Source of the DNA: Diaporthe sp. PMI_573
Lineage: Eukaryota > Ascomycota > Sordariomycetes > Diaporthales > Diaporthaceae
Assembly (NCBI GenBank): GCA_021399435.1
Contig: JAJTUP010000097.1
Location: 62,001 to 126,000 of the forward strand
Reading direction: 5' to 3'
DNA: 64,000 nucleotides
Of the stretch, positions 38,721-48,793 are shown in pieces (the stretch's first letter is position 1; every line of letters begins with the position of its first letter). The notes beneath the pieces were generated by a model. That model made no database searches. It worked only from the letters and a program-made list of their open reading frames with translations, and was not told the origin of the DNA. The translations under genes and the position numbers were made by a program.

Positions 38721-40654
38721 CGTTTCGGTCGACTTTCGATCGAGGGTCTTGCGCAGAGAAGTGGGTGCAACAGTAGCAATGCACTGGAATGTTTCTGGCA
38801 GGTTTCTAGGGAGATGGGACGAATGTTTCCTTACCTCTGGATCCAAGGTGCTCCGATGCCCTGATACAAGCTCTCCTTGCACGTTGTTCGGCACACCAAC
38901 GAAGCTGGGAGGGGGGGCTGTCAACTGTCACCGACTCTGTTGTACGTGACCCGGCGGAACGTTGTGCAGTAAGAAGCCTTAGCTCCCGAAGATTGCGCAG
39001 GGTAACGTTTTGGTACGAAGGATTGGGTTTGTTTCTAGAGATCGTCAGCAAATAGGCTTCTCACATACCAACCTCTGTTCCCCATAGCGGCGGGACAGTG
39101 CACCGAGATGAAGCTATGGTCGGAGCAGAGGCAACGGATTTTGCTAACGACATCGACCCACGGAGTATGGAGAGATACCGTGGTGGAGACAGGGTAGCAA
39201 ATGAGAACGCGCAATTCCAGTGAGTGTGGGGATGGTGGGGATGGGAGATGACCGGGAAGCGCCCAGTGCGAGCGCATTCCCCTGCAACATGCAAGCCGCT
39301 GCCCATGCCATGCTGACGGGGACCAGCGCCGGACGACAAGCGCGGTGGAGACTGCTCCTGGTGATGGAGAATGGTGGGTCATCTTTTGCTTTTCCAGCTG
39401 CCCCTTGCACCGACTGACCGAGTGGTGACGACTGGGACCTCTGCACTTGTCCATGAGGTGTTCGGTGGGACCCCGTGTGAATGGCGGTAACAAAGCATTG
39501 CAGAGCACCATTTCGGCTGCACCAAGGCACTCGCCGGTGCATGCCACAGGCAGCAAGGAAGGCCGCACGAGCAGCAAGTTGGCTCTGGGCGTCCCAGGCG
39601 CTGATGTGCCTACTCTCCGACAATGCGCTTGTTCCGCACAGCGAGGGAGGGGGCCGAGAAGGGGCTCCACAGGGCGACATGGGCTGGAGCCACTTGGATG
39701 ACGGTCTCCAGCAAACTGGGTGTGCGGGTGCATCTCTCACGCATCTCACTCATCAGACTGATGCAGGTGGTGAAGTAGGGGCCGAAACTATTGAAAACGG
39801 TTGGTGATTGATCACCCGACACTTGAAGGAATCTCGATGGGCTTGGGCGGCCACAATGGGACGATTCTCAGTGAAGGCACCGGTTCCCTTTCCTCGTGCC
39901 AGCGCGGAGCTTTTCCAGCGCGGAACCACTGGGCTGGGGGTAGGCCTGCCACGGTCGCGGGCGGGTCTTGACACGGGATTGGCCACCACACCAACATGAT
40001 CTGTGTTTGGCGAGGTTTGATCTGAAGGTCGACCAGACCCTCGGATTCCGTACCGCGTGGGTGCGTGGGTGCGTGCTGCGTGCTGCGTGCAGCGGGCACA
40101 GCGGCGGTGGTAGTCGAGGCTGCCCCACGCGCTGTCAAGACGTTGTGAACTGGTCAAACGAGGACAGGCGCCTTCTGTTGACGGGGCGTGACAGGCTGTG
40201 GCAGGCGCTGACAGCGACAGGGCGTGCAACAGGCGCAGGCTGTCCAGGATCATGCTGCGTGCAGAGCCTGCAGCTTGCAGATTGGAGAGATTGCAGACGG
40301 AGCCGACGCAGTCTGTCCGACTCGCTGGAGAGATTTGGGGAACCAGGATGCCAGGAAATCCAGGGAACCCAGGGAACCCAACCTCGTAGAGTGTGGGTGG
40401 GCGATCCGGTGCGACTTGCCAGGGGTAGTGCAAAAGCGGGGGCTTTGATTGAGCCTTAGATGACGGCGTGTGATTGGGGATGAGGATCCTGAGCCGTGCG
40501 ACAAGTCTCACTCAGACACCCCAGCGGCGTGAGCCCGTAAAACCCCAGTTCTCCCGTTGCTGATCCGACGGCCTGGGGCGGGTGGCCCTGCATTCCAGAC
40601 CAGGGCATGATGACGTTGGGCCTGTTCACTACGTATAGAGAGGCAGAGGTGGGT

Positions 40655-40656
<2 letters not shown>

Positions 40657-40708
<52 letters not shown>
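40657..40708. repeat. (GT)26 microsatellite
   Basis: A pure GT run of 52 bases, continuing with interruptions (TATG, TTGTG) to about 40735. Confidence 0.95.
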
Positions 40709-40715
<7 letters not shown>

Positions 40716-43274
40716 TGTGTGTGTTGTGTGTGCGTGAGTTGTTTGTGTGCACGTATGCACATGTCTGTACATATACATATATGTATGTATGCACGCGACG
40801 ACCAGGCACACACGTATGTCTCGTCACCTCCGAGGGGCGGATGGACGGATGGTGAATGTATTGGTGCCTGTTCCAGGTGTCCGGTCTGCAGGTGGATCGT
40901 AGGATCGCATGTCCATATTCAAGGATGGAACTCCAGAACCGAATGAATTGCTGGCAGGCGAGCAGGCGGGTGGTCGATGGTGGATGGACGGCCTGTGGCC
41001 CAGGCACTTCTCTGGAACCCGGCCACGACTCACCCAGGTCCAGACGTCGGGCTTGCATGTGGGCTGCGGTCCGCGGACGCAAGAAAAAGATGGGGATGGG
41101 GGGAGGATACTGCCACCGATTGGGGGGGGGGGCACTGGCTCCAGCCTCCAGGTCCTGGTCCAGGTCCAGCCTTAGAGCCGAGGCCCAAAGGGCAGAGGCG
41201 GCACAGACGGGGAGGATCGATGCGCCGGAAAATTACTTCCAAATCGGTGATTTGATTTTGATTTGAGATGGAGCGAGCCTGCAGTGCACGCAGCAAAATA
41301 TTTGGTTCCGCCCATGAGCCCACGGAAGAGTGAGAAATGAAAGAAGGAATGTGGGAATGCAAGTCTTGTTCTCTCGCAGAAGAAGGTGGTGTGTCGGTGT
41401 GCGGTTGCAAAAAGCACAAAAAACCCAAAAAGCAGTCTGACTGCCCCTGCTCAAGTGCAAGACGGTGGATGTGGTTCGAGGCCGGGGGACTGACTGACTG
41501 ACCTTTGGTGCTCTCTCGCGCCTAATGGTGGCCGACTCGTATCAAACCTCCCCGGTCCGAGTCTCTCTAGGTCTCGACCGCTGCAGCCGCATTCGCTTCG
41601 GTTCGGTCGTGGTGTGCCCCTAGGCCTCACTCGAGCTTCCTTGGATGGCGACGGCCTGGTCGTTCGACGCGCCTTGCTAGGTACTGTGGTAATAAGGGCG
41701 CCGATCGGTGGTGGTTTCGTTTTGACCTCTTTCCTCTTCGGTGCTGGCGCTTTTCCAGGGCTGTTGCAGGTGTTCAGGTACGAAATCAGCACCTAACCCG
41801 GGTCGGTCAAAAGATGGCAGGATTGGACAGGCGACGATGCTTGCTTGCCTTCTTGTGTGATTGCTCTCTGCTGTGGTGCAGGAGGGCTGAAAAGGACGAC
41901 AGGTCTCCGAAATGGGAAAGGTCGAAAACTGTGCCGGGCAGGAAGTGTTGAGAACGACGAGGATTTTCTTTCATTCAGTCATTTGCTCATTCCTTCCATC
42001 CTTTCACCCAACACTGGCCTTGAAGGCAGGTACTTTCGTTGCGAGGCAGAGGGCAGGTGGGTGCGGTCGACGGCGCTGCGCAGTGACTTTCGCACAGATG
42101 GGGGCAGGCTAGACAGTCCCAACGGGAAAGGCCGGAAGCTGAAAACGGAAAGGCCGCAGCTTCCTTAAGAAGACCGCCAAGTGCCAAAACGCCGCTAGTG
42201 ATTGGCTCGCTGCTCTTGGCCCTGTCCCTGCCACCTCTCACTAGTGCGCTGCTACACAGTATCAGTAAATGAACGATCCCCTCTTGCAGGCGGAGATGGC
42301 CATTTCTTTTCCATCTCCGTCAATCTGCCAACTGGCGCGGCCCCCCCCTTCGGGTGTTCGGGTCAGTCACTGGCCATGGCGTGTGATAAGTTGGGTGATT
42401 GTGGCCTTGGCAGTACCCTACACAACGGTGGGAGCGGCATCACAGAGTAGATGAGTGCGTGGACAAGCAAGTGGGATGCATTTGATGTGTTGATCCCGAA
42501 TTCTGGCCCTGCAAGACGAGATCTGATCGGCCTCCGTGCTGCCTGCGCTGCTACTGTGTACAAGGAAACTCTTTCATTTGGTCACAGTCGACTAGGTCAC
42601 GGACAGCCTCTCCTGCGTCATGCCGTCCTGCCGTCCTACCGTCCTGCATAGTACCCTTGGAACCGACGGGTGTCAGCATCCAACAGACGCTGGCCAGATG
42701 CCGCCATGCCCCCAGTTGCACGTCCTGCCGGGCAGTCTCTTGTCGTTCGGCCTAATAGACTCTGCCAGCATTGTGCAGCCTACCAGGTGGTGTGCCAACC
42801 ATGCCTGCCGATGTTTGTCAACGCCAGCAGGATGGTTGGGAAAGGGGGGGGGGGTGCGATGTACTGTTTCTCATCCCAAGAGGGCATACGCCTCGATGGG
42901 TGATTGAAAATTACACACTACCTCACTACAGGCCAGAGAGCGAGGCTATATTGACCCCTTTGGAACTCGCCGTTTCGTCCCGTCCCTGGATCGCTGTGAG
43001 GCAAGGCTGTGACCTGATGAATCATCCCAAGGTGGTTCAAAGGGGTGAGTTTACGCGGAAGCCGACCTCATCCTCAGCCCATGTCTGCCCCTCGGTGTCC
43101 AGTACAGCGCTCCGGTTTCGAGGCCATCTCAACTCGCCCGACGTGCCAACGAGCTGAGTCGTTCGGACATGCGCGGCTGTCGATGTCGTCGAGGCGGCAT
43201 GGCCCAGAATAGACTGGCTCTCAAAGCCGTGGGGGTCGTCGACAGCGCCCCTGGCCGGAAACAGTTAATGACAG

Positions 43275-43329
43275 CGGGTGCGGCGAACGGGTGCGGCGAA
43301 CGGGTGCTGCGAACGGGTGCTGCTGCGAA
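43275..43329. repeat. 13-bp tandem repeat, four units
   Basis: CGGGTGCGGCGAA occurs twice exactly (43275-43287, 43288-43300), then once with one change (43301-43313), then once with an added CTG (43314-43329). Confidence 0.9.
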
Positions 43330-44838
43330 CGGGGTGCTTGTGAGCTTATGGCATAGGGGCATGCACGGAGGGATGTAGGATTGGGCTGACCGCTGCCATT
43401 CCTGTTCCTGTATAAGCTCGGGTCACCATGACCGAAGAGGGCAAGCAGAAAGGGTTGAAATGCGGGTAACCTACGATGAATCGAGAACAGGCCCGTTCTG
43501 GGACGCAAACACGGGCGATCTTGACCTGTTTCTGAAGGGGCAAGGCTGAGGGAGAGTCATGCCCAATGGGTCACGGCCCAGAAGTGGAAAGGTTGACAGC
43601 TGCAAGCAATTCGGCCATGGTCCGCTCTAGCCCAGACCTCCCTGGGGGTGCTTGGGCGGCCTGCGGGGCGCCTAGGGGTGGGGGGGGGTTGGCGGTTCGC
43701 TCTCGCTGCACCACCAGACTCCACACCAAGGAACTGGACCCAGTCATGCCCGCAGCATGTGATGGGGATTGGGTGGAGGGGCAGCGGGCAGCGGGCAGGC
43801 TGGCAGGCCACAGCACCTTGGAGCCAGAGAACCAAGACCACCGGCACCGCACCCAGACCACAACACCCCGACGCCTCGATTCCAAAACACACGCACACAC
43901 AGGGACATACGTAACTGATCTCTGCTGCGGTGCAAAGCCCTCTCCTGTCCAAACCTGGACGGTCCCAAGTTTACATTTCATCGAATGATTCTTGGAGATC
44001 ACCCGTCCCTGATTGGGCTCGTTTCCAGGCATCTCCCAGCGCCGCCCACGCGGCTGCGGCCGTGTGGTGGCAGCATGTGGCCCCTGCACGCTTCATCCCA
44101 AACCACTCCAAGCGCCCCTCACGGCAACCCTGAAACCTCAACTGCCTCACAACGCGGATCACCACCATGCCCAGTCTCATGGGCCGCCGACCGCAGCACA
44201 AACCTCGAACACGCCGCAGCAGCGCCCGTCTCGAGACTGTGGGCCGGTTGCAAGCCCATTCTCACTGCACGAATTGAATGGTAGCGTGCGTGGCGTGCCG
44301 CTGCGGACAGAGTCCCCTGGCCGGGTAGCGTTTCTGCTGAGTTTCTGCTCGTCTTTCTGGTAGTGACGAGTGTCTCTGCCCCTTTTTTCCTTTTCGTCTC
44401 TTCAAAGTCTGTTTTGGCTTCGTTCGATTCAAAGCGCTTGCATTGCTGTTCCCAAGGTGCCGGTCTCCCGTTGGTTCGATTCGTCTTCGCCTGATGCCGC
44501 GTCGTCTGTGCAATCTTTCCCTCTTTCTCTCACTGTCGTAAACCTTTAGTAATTGGGCTCTTTCCCTTCCACATACCTTCTTTTTCGTATTTCGCCACCG
44601 GTGGGAGGAAGCGCAGGACGATTATACCGCCGAACATTCTTTTCACGGCGACGACCACTTGACGATAAAACGAACCCGACACTAGACGCAGGTCGTCATT
44701 TCTTTGGGGGAGGCAGAGGAAGATCACTCTAGGAAGAGCCAGGAACACCGACAGCACGGATTGGTTTGGCAGTGGTTGAAGGGCGGCCGAATATCCCGTT
44801 GACCCAGGCTGCTCAACGCAACAACATCGACGACAAAG

Positions 44839-45709
44839 ATGGTCAACAAAGTCCTCGGCGCCTATGTGGCTGCCGACTTTCTCTTCGTCGCCACAGGTGC
44901 CATCCTCGTCGGCTTCTCCGTTATTGTCCAGAACTTCATGTTCGAGACACCGACTGAAGGCGGGCAAGCGGTGAGGAACTTGCTGTACCAGGAATTCCCG
45001 TTAACAGGTATGCCATTTTTCCCGCGAAGGAAGTGCGAGTACGATTGCGTGATTGCGTGACTGCGTGGACAATCATTCGGGAGAGACAGTCAGGGAGTTC
45101 AGGACAAGGAAAGATTCATAGCTAACGTCTCGCAGCTGGCATCGTCAATGGCGTGTTAGTGTTCGTGACATTTGCGTTCACACTGCCTGCAATCGCCATG
45201 CCTACCCGCGGCTGGCTCAAGTTTTCCGGATATATGCTCGTTGTCAACGCCGTCTTCTCCGTCATTCTTGGTCTGTACCTATGGATTCTCACGCTACGAA
45301 CGAAAGAGAATTTATCGCCATTGTGGAACGCACAGCCACCAAAGGTCCAGGACTTGATGCAAACAACTGTACGGAAAGCCCTTCTCCCTACAATGATACG
45401 CCATTGAGTCGTCCATGTGACTAATGTTTGATATAGTTTGCATGCTGTGGTTTCTTCAACAGCACCTCACCGGCTTTCGTCACCGACCCGACGTGCCCGT
45501 CCCCCGCGGCCGCTTCCCTGATGAGGGGCTGCGCTGGCCCTCTGAGCAGTTTCGCCAACGTGTTCATCGACAACATTTTCACCGCCGTGTTTGGCATGGC
45601 CGGTATCGATGGCGTGCTCATTCTGGCCACGGCCTGCCTGCTTAAGGACCGCAAGGAGCGCGAACGATTCCGATACATCGACTCCAAGACTCAATCCTCG
45701 ACGTTCTAG
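44839..45709 (+). CDS. pls1: Tetraspanin Pls1
   Basis: Exons 44839-45007, 45136-45368 and 45437-45709 (675 nt), 224 residues, the length typical of fungal Pls1. Four membrane segments are visible: about residues 8-32 (GAYVAADFLFVATGAILVGF), 57-77, 86-108 (SGYMLVVNAVFSVILGLYLW) and near 183-205 (TAVFGMAGIDGVLILATACL). The large extracellular loop between segments 3 and 4 has the tetraspanin CCG motif at residues 137-139 (FACCGFFNSTSP), created at the start of exon 3, and further Cys in DPTCPSP and RGCAGP. The tail is charged (KDRKERERFR). Known role: in plant pathogens Pls1 is needed for the appressorium penetration peg, acting with NADPH oxidase Nox2, and in saprobes for ascospore germination. 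Function here is by homology. Confidence 0.92.
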
Positions 45710-47319
45710 GGCGTCGAGTTTGACTGAGCGACGGCATGTTCGGCGAGGGAGTGGAACGTTGAACAAGGAGACTAGACCGGCTCATGCCCCTGTGTGGCAA
45801 GAGCACCTGGTCTCCGTCAAGTAATGCGAAGGCAACGTCCCGAGGGTGTTGTAATTCTAGGAGATGCAGTGGACAGGGGGCGGGTGGGTTGATGCTGTAA
45901 TACTTGAGACCACGTCGGGCCTGTCCACGCACAAGTACCAACACCACGTCCCGGGGTTGTGAGATCCCATCCAGGTGTGGCACCGCACGCTACGGTCTCG
46001 GAGAGATGACGGAACACGATGTACGAATCTACTTGTGGTCTTTCAGGGCTGGTTCCAAATTATATGTGTCCTCCAATGGACATCAATTATCTCTTTCCCC
46101 GCATCTTTTTTCCATGTATATCCGTTTTATTTATGCGGCTCGCCACGCCCTGTATTGTGCGTATGTACGTGGGTGTGTGCAGAGCGCATCTTGTGATAGC
46201 GTTAGGTACGGATATCTTATAGACCGATTCTTCATACATCTGGCGATTTCGGACGAGTGGGCTCTCTCAGTCTAGCCCGTCTATGATATGTTAGACGTGA
46301 GCCTCATGTGGGGAAATTGTTGGCGTGAGATAACGTGTTTGCCTACTCCGTGAGTTTTCGAATGGTGGGGGTTGCCGAGTGACACGATCACTCCGCTCTG
46401 AGAAAAGTATGAGCATGAGGAGGTGCTTGGTCTGGGTCGCGTCTACATGATACGATCGCCGCAAGTGGTGATGCTCCGCTGTGATCGCTTCGCTCAGAGA
46501 TAGTAAAGGGGGCAGATCGACCTTCGGCTAGACTTCTACCTATTGCCCTTTTCCCGCCTTGCATCGCTGTTGCATTAGCAATACGTGACATCACCAACCA
46601 ACACAGTCTCAACGAAAAGGTTTGTCGACGTTACCATACCGTTGGCCGTTTAATACGAGAGAACCAAGACAAGCTCATGAGCCGGGCTCGCATTCGGCGG
46701 TAGAGGACCGAGTCGTCACGCTTGTGAGCCTTGCCGGGCCCTTCGAGTTGGAGCCGAAATCCTGTTAGGGTGAGAAACCTCAATCAATAATCGATGACCG
46801 CGTACTCGGTTGAGACTAGCTCCTTTCCCTGTGTAGTCGTAAATCCAACGTGGGCATGGAGACAAACTAAACCGTATTCCCTGGTTGGCGACTATCCATC
46901 GGACGTGATTATTCGGAGCTGAGTCGGCCGAGGTGATATCGGCCCGGTGGTTTTACGACAATGCAACGGTGACTCTGCCCTTACTAGCCCCCATTAAGAC
47001 ACATAGGCTATAATTATTTCATAGGTGGAATAGATGTCCTCCTTGCAAGGGGCGCTAGGAACTAAGCCATGCGATCATTAAAATGCAATAACACCGTCGC
47101 CTTCCCCTGTTACACAACGTCAACAAGGAGTATTTCATAGGCGGGAGAGATGACCAGCGCAGACTCAGCGAAGCCCGAATTGTGTTTAATGGAAAGAGAC
47201 ATCTCCCTATCAGTAGCTAAGACGAATAAAAAAAGAATATGCCAAGCATTCTACTCTCTTGGGATTCCTATTCGAGTCCCAACCGTCTTGGCTACAGTCT
47301 TCCATCAAGTATTGTAGCT
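45710..47319. other. Intergenic: pls1 3' flank and decayed DNA
   Basis: No recognisable gene. Composition becomes more AT-rich towards 46.6-47.3 kb and contains a degenerate direct repeat (47015-47036 and 47131-47152). This stretch leads into the pseudogene and may contain its former promoter. Confidence 0.5.
47015..47152. repeat. Degenerate 22-bp direct repeat (two copies 116 bp apart)
   Basis: TATTTCATAGGTGGAATAGATG at 47015-47036 and the related sequence at 47131-47152 differ at three positions (T/C, A/G and T/G). Two of the three are transitions. Confidence 0.5.
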
Positions 47320-48240
47320 ATGTATTCTCTCTTGCTTCCCCTACTCTCCTTGGCGACTGCCTCCGTCGTCCGTCGTCAGTACTTCTCTTTCGGGAACTAG
47401 TCCTCCACTGGCCCAGTCGCATCTGGCACCTTCGTCACCGAAGCGACTACCACGCTTGTCTTGCCAGCCCTTAACAGTCCTCACAATGGGAACTTAGGTC
47501 TCTAGCCGGGTATAGGCGTTGGATGATGGTGACCTCGTCCAAGGTCTCGCCATCTCGACCGTAGGCATTGGATAGGTTTCATCCGACAGAAGAGAGAGCG
47601 TTGGACCCGAGCTCAGAGTAGTAACAATACAGATCCCCATGCAACCTGGTCGCGAGCGAGGTCAGGTGGTGTATCACGGCAAGCACACTTGAGAGTATGT
47701 CCGTCCCATAGCACCGGATGCTCCCAGGTACACTAACGTGTCTCCAGATAACATAGAGGACGGTGCAGTGTACAAGGCGAATCTAGGTGGCAAAGTCACA
47801 TATGACTGTCGGTTGGGGGCCCGAATTCAGCACAACTTCAACCCATGCCTGACCTTAATCCATAGACAAACATAACCCCTCCACCGGCAAAACCGAACCA
47901 GACCATGGCGGTGATCGGCAATGTGGTACTCACCTTAAGCCTGTACCTACCGCCGACAAACACTTCCAGGGCTCAAGTGCTCATAATCTCCATGCTAATC
48001 GCCAACAGCCAGCGGCCGCGGTGGTCTAGACTGGGGCACCGCCATGGAGTGTCGGCAGGCGAACTGCGGCACCGTGCCGACGTACCACTACATCAACACC
48101 AAACTCACGGATGTCCGCGGCCAACCCCAAACAAGAACACCCTGGCGCTAAACGGCGCCTCGGGCAACCTGGTCACTGCCGATGGCGACAAGACCTGGAC
48201 TGTGGATGACATTACTATCAACCAGTACACATGTACTTAA
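47320..48240 (+). pseudogene. Broken gene for a secreted protein (probable concanavalin A-like lectin/glucanase fold family)
   Basis: The ATG at 47320 opens a signal-peptide-like start (MYSLLLPLLSLATASVVRRQ) and is interrupted by TAG at 47398-47400. The frame continues as SSTGPVASGTFVTEATTT and LVLPALNSPHNGNLGL to TAG at 47503-47505. A one-base shift near 47520 then restores DDGDLVQGLAIST. Further on, one frame (about 48015-48130) reads DWGTAMECRQANCGTVPTYH and YINTKLTD, and another shift near 48137 leads to NKNTLALNGASGNLV and DKTWTVDDITINQYTCT with a stop at 48238-48240. The segment 47570-48000 is too decayed to read. The pieces resemble a family of small secreted fungal proteins with a concanavalin A-like fold, recalled from memory. 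Both TAGs sit where Trp is expected (TGG to TAG), and ATA stands where Met is expected (47512-47514): all fit C-to-T change at CpA on the opposite strand. No functional product is expected. Confidence 0.7.
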
Positions 48241-48793
48241 GGTTTTGAGTTGCAACTTACACGCAGGGCGAAGAGTCCCGTGCCCAGTACACATGTAGAT
48301 AACTTTGTCATGCCAGAGGGCAGTATATAGGAGATAAAGCCTATAGTGCTAGCCACTAAGTGTATATTTATGTTCCCCGTTTTTTCTTTCCAATTTGGTT
48401 ATGGTTGTCATCTGTCTTTTGGTATATGTACCTGCATGTGCATTGCATACTAACCCTGATTTTGGCAGCAAGTAGGACATGCTAAGTACCGGCCGTAAAA
48501 CGGGCACTTAAAGCCCAGCTGCAGTAGCGCCGCCTTGTCACAGTGCATCGACGGGATAGAGTCGTGAAATAGTCATGATTACAAAAGGATAACTTCCAAG
48601 CTCCTATTCCAGTCGCTCGCAACAAGAGCCATTCTCAAGCCTGCTGGCAAATCCCGCGCGTGTTTTCTATGGTATATATTGCCCATTTCACCCCAGTGTC
48701 CTCGGCCCGTGTTCCTTTAAGCCAAAACGCCAACAGGCGGCACACTTGCCTAATTGGGTGCCGCCAAAGTTCGAAAGGTACCGTGTATAATCT
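48241..48793. other. Intergenic, 3' flanks of pseudogene and NIPA gene
   Basis: AT-richer DNA with no open frame of note. The right side should hold the 3' UTR of the minus-strand NIPA gene. Confidence 0.5.

Larger units (their letters stand above)
37852..44838. other. Intergenic stretch of 7 kb; promoters of mcm1 and pls1, no recognisable gene
   Basis: Divergent flank of mcm1 (left) and pls1 (right). Contains G-tracts at 38636-38720, a GT microsatellite at 40657-40708 and a 13-mer tandem array at 43275-43329. The longest open frames (39035-39733 and 39753-40511, both minus) lack recognisable domains, and the second includes a GFPGFPGFPG repeat from a simple sequence. The last 300 bases before 44839 look like the pls1 leader. 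Confidence 0.5.

Noticed and set aside
39753..40511. 252-codon minus-strand open frame with a GFPGFPGFPG stretch
   Set aside because: The collagen-like run is a translated short repeat (CCAGGGAACC-type units at 40350-40380). The rest has no family resemblance and the frame lacks a supported ATG start.
44461..44490. GGTTCGATTC, like a tRNA B box
   Set aside because: No A box or cloverleaf upstream; it lies in a CT-rich promoter-like region.
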